Origin: Streptomyces griseus | GTDB taxonomy: Bacteria; Actinomycetota; Actinomycetes; Streptomycetales; Streptomycetaceae | Direction of reading: 5' to 3' | Assembly (NCBI RefSeq): GCF_001715295.1 | Contig: NZ_MDKB01000001.1 | Location: forward strand, 589,536 to 653,535 | Length of the DNA stretch: 64,000 nt | Shown: piece by piece, positions 33,383 through 40,792 of the stretch | Layout of the letters: every line of letters starts with the position of its first letter | Numbering within the stretch: position 1 is the stretch's first letter | Program-made: the position numbers and the translations under genes | The notes under the pieces: generated by a model | The model's database searches: none | The model's input: only the letters and a program-made list of their open reading frames with translations | Told to the model about the DNA's origin: nothing

Positions 33383-33784
33383 GTGATCAAGAAGGTTCTG
33401 GCTACGGGTGCCGTCGCCGCCTCCATCCTGGGTCTCACGGCAACGAGTGCCATGGCCATCGGCGACGACATGGGCACCACGGTGGTCAACGGCAACGGTG
33501 CCGAGTCGGAGTTCGGCAACTCCGAGACCGAAGGCGACATGAGCCCGCAGCTCAGCCTCGTCCAGGGCTCGCTGAACAAGCCCTGTGTCGGTCTGCCGCT
33601 CAAGGCCAACGTCGGTTCGCTCGTCGGACTTGTGCCGATCACGGTCCAGGACATCAACGTCCTGTCGAACCCGCAGAACCAGCAGTGCACCGACAACTCC
33701 ACCCAGGCCAAGGGCGACGAGCCGCTGTCGCACATCCTGTCCGACATCCCGGTGCTCTCGGGCAACGGTGCGGGCAACGGCTGA
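33383..33784 (+). CDS. Rodlin 1 (spore-surface rodlet protein)
   Basis: A 133-residue secreted protein, with signal peptide to about residue 25 (cleavage after SAMA). The mature part starts [21 protein letters not shown] and holds two Cys, with [22 protein letters not shown], the rodlin hallmark. Rodlins organise chaplin fibrils into paired rodlets on aerial hyphae and spores. It is very close to rodlin 3, and less close to rodlin 2. GTG start with GAAGGG upstream. Confidence 0.95.
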   Translation: MIKKVLATGAVAASILGLTATSAMAIGDDMGTTVVNGNGAESEFGNSETEGDMSPQLSLVQGSLNKPCVGLPLKANVGSLVGLVPITVQDINVLSNPQNQQCTDNSTQAKGDEPLSHILSDIPVLSGNGAGNG

Positions 33785-33802
33785 TCCAGCCGCAACGACC
33801 GG

Positions 33803-33839
33803 CCCGGGCCGCCGACATTCCTCCATCGTGCGGCCCGGG
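33803..33839 (+). terminator. Terminator of rodlin 1
   Basis: CCCGGGCCGC at 33803-33812 pairs with GCGGCCCGGG at 33830-33839, 19 bases after the stop codon. Confidence 0.7.
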
Positions 33840-34005
33840 TCTGCGTCATTCGGGCGGTTTCCCGGGAAACGGCTTCCATAGAGTTTCGCCGCCGCCCGCC
33901 GATCGTTACGCATGACAGCTCCGGAGCCACGGGTGCGTGCACCACGGCACCCGTGCGGCACGAAAGCCGTGACCGCTCAAGGCTCCGCTGCAGAAAGGGA
34001 CGAAA

Positions 34006-34239
34006 GTGAAGTACACCAAGGTTGCCGCCGTCGCCGCCGGAACCCTCATGGCGCTGGGTGCCGCTGCTCCGGCCATGGCCGACGCCGGCGCCGGCGCCGC
34101 TGCCGTCGGTTCCCCGGGCGTCCTGTCCGGCAACGTCGTGCAGGTTCCGATCCACATCCCGGTCAACGTCTGCGGCAACACCGTGAACGTCATCGGCCTG
34201 CTGAACCCGGCCTTCGGCAACGTCTGCGTCAACAGCTGA
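34006..34239 (+). CDS. Short chaplin
   Basis: A 77-residue secreted chaplin: signal peptide ending APAMA (about residue 25), then one chaplin domain with AVGSPGVLSGNVVQVPIHIPVN and GLLNPAFGNVC. Both Cys are present, so it is not of the Cys-less ChpE kind. It would assemble into amphipathic amyloid fibrils on aerial hyphae. GTG start with AAAGGGA upstream. Its 5' region and signal peptide resemble those of the gene at 34834. Confidence 0.96.
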   Translation: MKYTKVAAVAAGTLMALGAAAPAMADAGAGAAAVGSPGVLSGNVVQVPIHIPVNVCGNTVNVIGLLNPAFGNVCVNS

Positions 34240-34270
34240 TCCGCTGACGCCGAACTGATCGCCCATCACC

Positions 34271-34309
34271 GGAAGGCTCCGGACCGCATCCCGCGGTCCG
34301 GAGCCTTCC
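34271..34309 (+). terminator. Terminator of the short chaplin
   Basis: A perfect 17-base stem: GGAAGGCTCCGGACCGC at 34271-34287 with its complement at 34293-34309, loop of five bases. Confidence 0.9.
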
Positions 34310-34833
34310 CGTCGTGTGCGGCCCCGCGCGCGGTACGGACGCCAGAAGGGCCGGCGGGGTGGGCCCGCTCAAGGGCTGACCCGCGAACCTGCGGGTGCGC
34401 CGCATCCCCACGGGGTGCCCGCACGTCACGGCGGGCGCGCGACGACAGCCACGTCACCTCGCGGCGTTGTCGGAACGTCCCCCTCCATCCGGTATGCGGA
34501 CGTCACTCCGCCGTGCGACGCCCCGCATCCGACCCCGCGCGCCGATCCACCGGGAATCGCGGGACAACCCTCGGCCGTGCGCTGAACCACCGGAACGTGC
34601 GGGAGGGCCGGCTGAGCCCCCGGGAACCCCGGAGCGAGGGCCGGTGGAAGTGCGGAGGCGGAGCGCCGAGGAACCCGACGGAGAACTCCGCGGAAAAAAG
34701 CCGCCCTGTGCAGTTGCCGGTTCGCGCACGGCTCGTTAGGCCTGGTGGAAGCGGTGGAAGCCACAGGCGAAGAAAGCCTGTGCGGCGCGGGAACGCGACC
34801 GAAACCCACGCCGCTGCAGAAGGGAATTCGAAA
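34310..34833. other. Gap between the short chaplin terminator and the small secreted protein
   Basis: No convincing gene. The only structure noted is a short hairpin, CACAGGC at 34762-34768 with GCCTGTG at 34776-34782, about 50 bases upstream of the next start. The open frames are Arg/Pro-rich in every phase. The promoter of the next gene should be near the right end. Confidence 0.5.
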
Positions 34834-35121
34834 GTGAAGTACGCGAAGACCGCCGCGTTCGTTGCCGGTTCCGTGGTCGCTCTCGGAACGGCTGCGCCCG
34901 CCTTCGCTGCTCCTGCCACGTCTCCCACGCTCAGCCTCACCACCGGTGTGAACCACCTCATGGCCAGCACTCCGCAGATCATCGACCCCGTGGTCGACAC
35001 GGTCGGTAGTGCGACCAAGAAGGTTCACGAGGACGGCACGGTGAGCAAACTGGCGGGCGAGGCGACCGGTGTGGCGGCCGAGGCCGCCCCTCTGATCGGC
35101 GGCCTGCCGGTCGGCGGCTGA
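34834..35121 (+). CDS. Small secreted protein of unknown function in the rodlin/chaplin locus
   Basis: A 95-residue preprotein. The signal peptide (MKYAKTAAFVAGSVVALG, cleavage after AFA) resembles that of the short chaplin, including the first residues MKY. The mature part of about 70 residues has no Cys, no chaplin or rodlin motif, and reads as amphipathic helices (TLSLTTGVNHLMASTPQIID, VDTVGSATKKVHEDGTVSKL, GVAAEAAPLIGGLPVGG). I do not recognise the family. Location suggests a surface or matrix role during aerial growth. GTG start with AGAAGGGA upstream. Confidence 0.85.
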   Translation: MKYAKTAAFVAGSVVALGTAAPAFAAPATSPTLSLTTGVNHLMASTPQIIDPVVDTVGSATKKVHEDGTVSKLAGEATGVAAEAAPLIGGLPVGG

Positions 35122-35211
35122 TCCGCCGCACCGCAGAAGTCTTCTCCATTCAGCGCATTTTCTCCGGTGCCCGGTCCGGCGCATTCCATGGCCGGCCGGA
35201 GACATACGCAC

Positions 35212-35257
35212 CGTTCGAGTGAATTGGCACAACCGGGCCCGTCGGCAGGAGTTGTTC
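35212..35257 (+). promoter_or_regulatory. ECF-like promoter of rodlin 2
   Basis: CGTTCGAGTG (35212-35221), ACAAC (35229-35233), 17 bases, GTTGTTC (35251-35257), 49 bases before the start codon; the same layout as at rodlins 1 and 3. Confidence 0.55.
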
Positions 35258-35305
35258 AGAAGGCTCCGGACAGGCGGGCAACAGAAAACCCAGAAGGGCG
35301 ATTTG

Positions 35306-35716
35306 ATGATCAAGAAGGTTCTGGCGTCGGCTGCGGTCGCAGCCTCCGTCGCGGGTATCTCGGCTGCCGCGGCTCCCGCTGCCATGGCGACCGGCAACGA
35401 CCAAGGCACCACCGCGGTCAACGGCAACGGCGCCGTCCAGTACTACGGCAACAGCAGCACCACGGGTGACATGAGCCCCCAGATCGGCCTGATCCAGGGA
35501 TCGTTCAACAAGCCGTGCATCGCCCTGCCGGCGAAGGCCAACATCGGTTCGCTCCTCGGCCTCGTGCCGATCTCGGTCCAGGACATCAACGTCCTGTCCT
35601 CCCCGCAGAACCAGCAGTGCACGGAGAACTCCACCCAGGCGAAGGGTGACGAGGCGCTGTCGCACATCCTCAACGACATCCCGCTCCTGTCGGCGAACGG
35701 CGCGGGCAACCGCTGA
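35306..35716 (+). CDS. Rodlin 2 (diverged paralogue)
   Basis: A 136-residue rodlin with a signal peptide to about residue 28 (cleavage after PAAMA). The mature protein keeps [47 protein letters not shown] and QAKGDEALSHIL but differs clearly from rodlins 1 and 3 (QYYGNSSTTG instead of [10 protein letters not shown]). The two most similar copies may correspond to one ancestral type and this one to the other (RdlA/RdlB), but letters cannot be assigned from sequence alone. ATG 35306 has AAGGG upstream. Confidence 0.94.
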   Translation: MIKKVLASAAVAASVAGISAAAAPAAMATGNDQGTTAVNGNGAVQYYGNSSTTGDMSPQIGLIQGSFNKPCIALPAKANIGSLLGLVPISVQDINVLSSPQNQQCTENSTQAKGDEALSHILNDIPLLSANGAGNR

Positions 35717-35732
35717 CCTCGCGCGGAGTGAC

Positions 35733-35796
35733 GGGGCCGGTCCGCCGGTGCGGTGACCGCTCTCCTGGGGAGCGGCAGCCGGGGCGGACCGGCCCC
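35733..35796 (+). terminator. Terminator of rodlin 2
   Basis: GGGGCCGGTCCGCC at 35733-35746 pairs perfectly with 35783-35796 across a 36-base loop, followed by TTTC. Confidence 0.75.
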
Positions 35797-35900
35797 TTTC
35801 CGTGTCTCCGGTGCCGGTCGGGTAGCCCGATAGTGCGGATATTGGTCCGGTTGCCGCACGGCCGGCCGGTTTGTCCACGCCGGTCGGGTAAAGCCCCCTC

Positions 35901-36095
35901 ATGGACCAGTACGACAGTCAGTTCCGCAGGAACCCCGACGCGGTGCCCGAACGTTCCACCCCGATCTACGACCGGCTGCTCGCCGAATGGCGCGTGGCGG
36001 GCCGGGAGGTCGGGCGGAAGACGTCCCGGGCGCCGGGCGCGGAGCGGCTCCGTGTCTTCGTACCGGCGGCCCGCACGCCGGACGGCGGGCGCTGA
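35901..36095 (+). CDS. Small conserved-looking protein, 64 aa
   Basis: A short cytoplasmic protein with FRRNPDAVPERSTPIYDRLLAEWRVAGREV, resembling small streptomycete proteins that carry the PIYDxLxxEWRxAGRxVP pattern; no function is known to me. GC-rich third positions support coding. No clear ribosome site is seen before the ATG, which is the main doubt. It interrupts the row of rodlins between copies 2 and 3. Confidence 0.65.
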   Translation: MDQYDSQFRRNPDAVPERSTPIYDRLLAEWRVAGREVGRKTSRAPGAERLRVFVPAARTPDGGR

Positions 36096-36141
36096 GCCAG
36101 GCTCCTGGCGGCGGCGCGTCGACCTCGCGCCGCATCGAACC

Positions 36142-36186
36142 CGTTCGAGTGGTGTAGCGGAACTCCATCGTCCGCTTTCGGTTATC
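36142..36186 (+). promoter_or_regulatory. ECF-like promoter of rodlin 3
   Basis: CGTTCGAGTG (36142-36151), GGAAC (36159-36163), 17 bases, GTTATC (36181-36186), 39 bases before the start codon; same layout as rodlins 1 and 2. Confidence 0.58.
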
Positions 36187-36224
36187 AGTACGTCCCACAA
36201 CGGGATCACGAGGAAAGGTGAAGC

Positions 36225-36635
36225 GTGATGAAGAAGATCCTGGCGGGTGCGGCCGCGGCCGTCTCCCTGATCGGTGTCTCCGCCGCTGCGGCCCCCGCGG
36301 CCATGGCCATCGGCAACGACCACGGGACGACCGTGGTGAACGGCAACGGCGCCGAGTCCGAGTTCGGCAACTCCGAGACCGAGGGTGACCAGAGCCCGCA
36401 GCTCAGCCTCGTCCAGGGCTCGCTGAACAAGCTCTGCCTCGGCATCCCGGCGAAGGCCAACATCGGTTCGCTCGTCGGTGTCGTGCCGATCACGGTCCAG
36501 GACGTCAACGTCCTGTCGAACCCGCAGAACCAGCAGTGTGCCGACAACTCCACCCAGGCCAAGGGTGACGAGCCGCTGTCGCACATCCTGTCCGACATCC
36601 CGGTGCTCTCCGGCAACGGTGTCGCCAACCACTGA
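36225..36635 (+). CDS. Rodlin 3
   Basis: A 136-residue rodlin; signal peptide to about residue 28 with cleavage after PAAMA. The mature sequence is almost the same as rodlin 1 ([44 protein letters not shown]), so these two are recent or gene-converted duplicates. The start is GTG 36225 or the adjacent ATG 36228; GAGGAAAGG precedes both. Confidence 0.95.
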   Translation: MMKKILAGAAAAVSLIGVSAAAAPAAMAIGNDHGTTVVNGNGAESEFGNSETEGDQSPQLSLVQGSLNKLCLGIPAKANIGSLVGVVPITVQDVNVLSNPQNQQCADNSTQAKGDEPLSHILSDIPVLSGNGVANH

Positions 36636-36695
36636 CGTCACGGCCCGGTGCGTACGGCCACGGGCCGTGCGCACCGCCTCGTGAGGCAGCGTGTG

Positions 36696-36739
36696 ACGAC
36701 GATGCCCACCACTCCACGGGGGGTGGTGGGCATCGTCGT
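36696..36739. terminator. Bidirectional terminator between rodlin 3 and DUF5949
   Basis: A 20-base stem (36696-36715 with 36720-36739, one G-T pair) and a four-base loop, between two convergent genes. A weaker hairpin lies just before it around 36649-36675. Confidence 0.88.
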
Positions 36740-36785
36740 GTCCGAGGGAGGGGCAGGGCGTCGGAGTGCGTGCGGGGTGCTGAGG

Positions 36786-37286
36786 TCAGCCCAGGCTGCG
36801 GACGGGCAGGAGGCAGTGGGCCGACGTCGCGACCACCTCCGGGTCGCACACGAAGGACCGCAGCAGTTCCTCGCTCACCGGACGGCCGGGGACGGCCTCG
36901 GGCCACGGGCGTGTGGCGAACATCCCGTGCACCGTGCCCTCGGCCCGGGCGGCCGCCAGCCACTCCGGCGGCACGGTGTACTGCGCCTTGAAGTGAGGGA
37001 GCGTCAGAACCGCCTGCCCGGCCTGGACGAGGAGCTTCACGGGCAGGTTCGGCAGCTCCGCGGCGTCCAGGGTCTCACCCCCCACCTGGAGTCCGCTGCG
37101 TTCGAGAGCCGTGCGCATGGCCCGCTCGCCGGCCTCCGCCCCGTCCTGCCCGTCGCCGAGCGAGTAGGTGAGGAGGAAGGCGACGTCCCGCTGTCCGGCG
37201 GGGTGCCCGCCGCTCCAGCCGAGCAGGATCTGCGTACCCAACTGGGCGTGTGTGAAGGTGCCGGTGGAGGTCTGGGATGAGGTCAT
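36786..37286 (-). CDS. DUF5949 family protein
   Basis: A 166-residue cytoplasmic protein seen widely in Streptomyces. Recognised from LGTQILLGWSGGHPAGQRDVAFLLTYSLGD, PPEWLAAARAEGTVHGMFATRPWPEAVPGRPVSEELLRSF and the ending HCLLPVRSL. No function is known. ATG 37286 is used; the open frame continues 16 codons upstream but without support. Confidence 0.88.
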   Translation of the reverse strand: MTSSQTSTGTFTHAQLGTQILLGWSGGHPAGQRDVAFLLTYSLGDGQDGAEAGERAMRTALERSGLQVGGETLDAAELPNLPVKLLVQAGQAVLTLPHFKAQYTVPPEWLAAARAEGTVHGMFATRPWPEAVPGRPVSEELLRSFVCDPEVVATSAHCLLPVRSLG

Positions 37287-37403
37287 GTCCGGCACCATAA
37301 CGGCCGCGGACCGGTCGTTGTGCATGCCTATCACCTGATCGAGGGATATCAGGGGCGAAGTCCGGTGTACGGCCCGGAGCGCGGGTGGTGCACGGTAATT
37401 CCG

Positions 37404-37434
37404 TTGACGCCCCCGGGTGACCGCGGGCTAGGGT
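37404..37434 (+). promoter_or_regulatory. Promoter upstream of the short ORF and rsgA
   Basis: TTGACG (37404-37409) and TAGGGT (37429-37434) with 19 bases between, a slightly wide housekeeping-type pair. Transcription from it would cover the 23-codon ORF at 37471 and then rsgA. Confidence 0.55.
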
Positions 37435-37470
37435 GGGGCCAGTTCGAGGAATACGGAGGTGAGGACATTG

Positions 37471-37542
37471 ATGACTGTCGTTGCGATGGGCGCTGCCCAC
37501 AACCAGAAGAGCATCGTTCTCACCCCCGTGGCCGCCGGCTGA
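37471..37542 (+). CDS. Candidate 23-residue upstream ORF before rsgA
   Basis: ATG, 23 codons and TGA, encoding MTVVAMGAAHNQKSIVLTPV and three more residues. A strong ribosome site (GGAGGTGAGGA) lies at the right distance, and the ORF sits between a promoter and rsgA. The 63 bases to rsgA rule out direct overlap. It could be a leader peptide or a small protein; I recognise no family. Confidence 0.45.
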   Translation: MTVVAMGAAHNQKSIVLTPVAAG

Positions 37543-37605
37543 CCTGACTTTTTCTCTCCGCGCCTGGACGCGCGGTGCCGGGGCCACCCTTGTGAAGGGT
37601 TTCCC

Positions 37606-38760
37606 TTGTCTTTCCCCATTCTTCCGGTTTCCTCCTCGCACCCGCTGGCTCCGTACGGCTGGGACGACGACTGGGCCGCCGCCTTCGCGCCGCACGCCGA
37701 GCGGGGACTTCTGCCCGGCCGCGTGGTGCGGGTGGACCGCGGGCAGTGCGACGTGGTCACCCCGGACGGCACCCTCAGGGCCGACACCGCGTTCGTGGTG
37801 CCCCGTGACCCGATGCGGATCGTCTGCACCGGTGACTGGGTGGCCGTCGACCCCGGCGGCGACCCGCGGTTCGTCCGTACGCTCCTCCCGCGCCGCACCG
37901 CCTTCGTGCGCTCGACGTCCTCGCAGCGCTCCGAGGGCCAGGTGCTCGCCACCAACATCGACCACATCGTCATCTGCGTCTCGCTCGCCGTCGAGCTGGA
38001 CCTCGGGCGGCTGGAACGCTTCCTCGCGCTGGCCATGTCGAGCACCGAGGGAGCCGCGCTGCTCGGAGACGGAACGGGGGCCGGGGAGTACGAGGCGCAG
38101 CCGCTCGTGCTGCTCACCAAGGCCGATCTCGTCCCGGACACCACCACCCTGGCCCACCTGGTGGAGGACGTCGAGCGCATCGCTCCCGGAGTACAGGTGC
38201 TGCCCGTCAGCTCGGCCACGGGGGAGGGCGTCGACGTGTTCGGCGCCATCGTCGGCGGCGGTACGAGCGTGCTGCTCGGGATCTCCGGCGCCGGCAAGTC
38301 GACCCTCGCCAACACCCTGCTCGGCACCGACGTCATGGACGTGCGGGCCACGCGGGACGCGGACGGCAAGGGCCGTCACACCACCACGACGCGCAACCTC
38401 CTCGTGCTGCCGGGCGGCGGCGTGCTGATCGACACCCCCGGGCTGCGCGGAGTCGGCCTCTTCGACGCGGAGAGCGGCGTCGGCCAGGTCTTCTCCGAGA
38501 TCGAGAACCTGGCCGGGCGGTGCCGTTTCCACGACTGCGGCCACGAGACCGAACCGGGCTGCGCCGTGCTCGGTGCGATCGAGGACGGCACGCTCTCCGA
38601 ACGGCGTCTGGACAGCTACCGCAAGCTGCTCAGGGAGAACCACCGCATCGCGGCCAAGACCGATGCCCGGCTCCGGCAGGAGACCCTGCGCGAGTGGAAG
38701 CGCCGGAGTGCGGTCGGACGCGAGGCCATGGCGCTCAAGCGGGGCGGCCGTACCCGGTAG
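37606..38760 (+). CDS. rsgA: Ribosome small-subunit-dependent GTPase A
   Basis: A circularly permuted GTPase that acts in late 30S subunit maturation. The 384-residue protein has an OB-fold N-terminal part, NIDHIVICVSL and LLTKADLV (the permuted G4), Walker A GISGAGKST near residue 225, DTPG, and a zinc-binding C-terminus CRFHDCGHETEPGC. The start is TTG 37606, with GAAGGG six bases upstream; a rare but well supported start. Confidence 0.95.
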   Translation: MSFPILPVSSSHPLAPYGWDDDWAAAFAPHAERGLLPGRVVRVDRGQCDVVTPDGTLRADTAFVVPRDPMRIVCTGDWVAVDPGGDPRFVRTLLPRRTAFVRSTSSQRSEGQVLATNIDHIVICVSLAVELDLGRLERFLALAMSSTEGAALLGDGTGAGEYEAQPLVLLTKADLVPDTTTLAHLVEDVERIAPGVQVLPVSSATGEGVDVFGAIVGGGTSVLLGISGAGKSTLANTLLGTDVMDVRATRDADGKGRHTTTTRNLLVLPGGGVLIDTPGLRGVGLFDAESGVGQVFSEIENLAGRCRFHDCGHETEPGCAVLGAIEDGTLSERRLDSYRKLLRENHRIAAKTDARLRQETLREWKRRSAVGREAMALKRGGRTR

Positions 38761-38826
38761 CGCGACCCCGGCACGACGTCCGAAAACCGCGCGTGCGCAC
38801 CTCGGCGGGGACGCACACTGGACGGT

Positions 38827-40494
38827 GTGACGGATGACGAGACCAGGTACGAGGCGGTGAGCAGCCGTGACGCGCGCTTCGACGGAGAGTTCTTCTTCGC
38901 CGTCGCCACCACCGGCATCTACTGTCGGCCGAGCTGCCCCGCCGTCACCCCCAAACGGAAGAACGTGCGCTTCTTCCCGACCGCCGCCGCCGCGCAGGGC
39001 CACGGCTTCCGGGCGTGCAGACGCTGCCGCCCGGACGCCGTGCCCGGCTCCGCCGAGTGGAACGTCCGGGCCGATGTCGTCGGCCGCGCGGTGCGGATGA
39101 TCGGCGACGGTGTGGTGGACCGCGAAGGGGTCCCGGGGCTCGCGGGCCGCCTCGGGTACAGCGCCCGCCAGGTCCAGCGCCAGCTCACCGCCGAACTCGG
39201 CGCGGGGCCGGTCGCCCTCGCCCGTGCGCAACGCGCTCACACCGCCCGGGTCCTGCTCCAGACCACCGGCCTCCCGGTCACCGAGATCGCCTTCGCCTCC
39301 GGGTTCGCCAGCGTCCGCCAGTTCAACGCCACGATCCGGCAGATCTACGCCCGTACCCCCAGCGGCCTGCGCGCCGAGGCGGGCACGGGCCTGGGAGCGG
39401 GGGTGCGCGAAGGGCGCCGTGCCGGCATCCCGCTGCGGCTCGCCCATCGCGGTCCGTACGCAGCCCGCGAGGTCTTCGACCTGCTGGGGTCAGAGGCGGT
39501 GCCCCACGTGGAGGAGATCAGCGGCGCCCCCGGGGCGCGCACCTACCGGCGCACCCTGCGGCTGCCGTACGGCTCCGGCATCGTGGCCGTCGACGAGGCG
39601 TCCGCGGGGCCGTGGCTGGAGGCCCGGATCGAGCTCACGGACCTCCGCGACCTGACGACCGCCGTGCAGCGGCTGCGCCGCATGCTGGACCTGGACGCCG
39701 ATCCGTACGCCGTGGACGAGGCACTGGGCGCCGACCCGCGCCTGGCGCCGTTGGTCGCCGCGCGCCCCGGACTGCGGTCGCCCGGTGCCGCGGACCCGGA
39801 GGAGTCCGCCGTACGGGCGCTGGTCGGCGCCCGGGCCGCGGCGGAACTGGTCGAGCGGTACGGCAAGGTCCTGGACGTCCCGTGCGGCGGTCTCACGCGC
39901 GTGTTCCCGGAGCCGGGTGTGCTGGCCGCCGCGGCCGACGACCCGGTGCTGCGGACCCTGGCGGGCGCCCTGGCGGACGGATCGGTGCGGCTGGACGCCG
40001 GGGCCGACCGGGACGACGCCGAGCGGGCGCTGCTGCGGCTGCCCGGGATCGCACCGGCGACGGCCGCGCTGATCCGGATGCGGGCGCTGGGAGATCCCGA
40101 TGTCGATCCGTACGGTACGCCGGGGGCGGATGCCTGGCGGCCGTGGCGTTCGTACGCCGTACGCCATCTGGCGCTCGTCCGGGACGGGCGCCCGGTGGAC
40201 CGGCCGGGGGGCGGGGGCTCAGGCCCAGACCAGCGTGCCCAGCCAGGCTCCGACAGCCAGCAGACAGCACAGGAGCTCCAGGAGGACCGAGTAACCCGTG
40301 GCCCGCATGACCGACGTGAGCGAGGCCCGGCCCGCCCCTCGACTGCCCAGCCGCAACCGCTCGGCGCCGTAGACCGCACCCACGTACCCCAGGACGCCGC
40401 CCACCACGGGGACGACGAAGAACCCGGCGATCGCGGCGACGCCGCCGAGCATCAGCGTCTTGCGCGGGGCCCCGGCCTCCCCGGGGCGGCGTGA
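38827..40494 (+). CDS. Ada-AlkA type fusion (alkylation response regulator / DNA glycosylase), abnormal C-terminus
   Basis: Residues 1 to about 80 are the Ada zinc domain (GIYCRPSCPA...ACRRCRPDA, four Cys); about 80-180 an AraC helix-turn-helix; about 190-290 the AlkA N-terminal domain; then a glycosylase domain with helix-hairpin-helix LPGIAPATAAL. After the hairpin the usual segment with the catalytic Asp and about 20 residues is missing: RALGDPDVDPY runs almost directly into AWRPWRSYA. The frame then continues about 90 codons past the normal end, antisense to the DUF456 gene, with Gln/Arg/His-rich sequence. A frameshift in the G-run near 40205-40216 or decay of the gene is likely. Confidence 0.8.
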   Translation: MTDDETRYEAVSSRDARFDGEFFFAVATTGIYCRPSCPAVTPKRKNVRFFPTAAAAQGHGFRACRRCRPDAVPGSAEWNVRADVVGRAVRMIGDGVVDREGVPGLAGRLGYSARQVQRQLTAELGAGPVALARAQRAHTARVLLQTTGLPVTEIAFASGFASVRQFNATIRQIYARTPSGLRAEAGTGLGAGVREGRRAGIPLRLAHRGPYAAREVFDLLGSEAVPHVEEISGAPGARTYRRTLRLPYGSGIVAVDEASAGPWLEARIELTDLRDLTTAVQRLRRMLDLDADPYAVDEALGADPRLAPLVAARPGLRSPGAADPEESAVRALVGARAAAELVERYGKVLDVPCGGLTRVFPEPGVLAAAADDPVLRTLAGALADGSVRLDAGADRDDAERALLRLPGIAPATAALIRMRALGDPDVDPYGTPGADAWRPWRSYAVRHLALVRDGRPVDRPGGGGSGPDQRAQPGSDSQQTAQELQEDRVTRGPHDRRERGPARPSTAQPQPLGAVDRTHVPQDAAHHGDDEEPGDRGDAAEHQRLARGPGLPGAA

Positions 40495-40701
40495 CGGCAG
40501 CAGGGCCTGCACCGCCTGGTTCAGCAGGAACAGGCCTGTGGTGCCGATCAGCACGCCCCAGGCGAGCGTCGACGTGTCGGTCAGGGCCCACCACACCACC
40601 GCCGCCCAGACGATCGCCTGCCCGGGCACGCCCGGCACCAGCACACCGACCAGCCCGAGCAGCATCACCGCGCCGACGGCAACGAGCTGCCACCCACTCA
40701 T
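40219..40701 (-). CDS. DUF456 family membrane protein
   Basis: A 160-residue inner-membrane protein with four or five hydrophobic segments. LLGLVGVLVPGVPGQAIVWAAVVWWAL and LGGVAAIAGFFVVPVVGGVLGYVGAVYGAERLR are the DUF456 pattern. Function unknown. The frame is normal and complete, whereas the overlapping plus-strand extension is not protein-like, so I take this as the true gene in the overlap. Confidence 0.92.
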   Translation of the reverse strand: MSGWQLVAVGAVMLLGLVGVLVPGVPGQAIVWAAVVWWALTDTSTLAWGVLIGTTGLFLLNQAVQALLPSRRPGEAGAPRKTLMLGGVAAIAGFFVVPVVGGVLGYVGAVYGAERLRLGSRGAGRASLTSVMRATGYSVLLELLCCLLAVGAWLGTLVWA

Positions 40702-40792
40702 CCGACCAGCCTGCCCGAGTCGGCCCGGTCCCGCCCGTCAGCGCGGGGGCTCGGAGGGCGGAACCCCGGACACCGGTGCGGCGCCCTGACGG

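Noticed and set aside
37404..37434. Reading the 37.3-37.5 kb gap as a riboswitch before rsgA
   Set aside because: I found no conserved riboswitch core or paired elements; a promoter and a short ORF explain the visible signals better.
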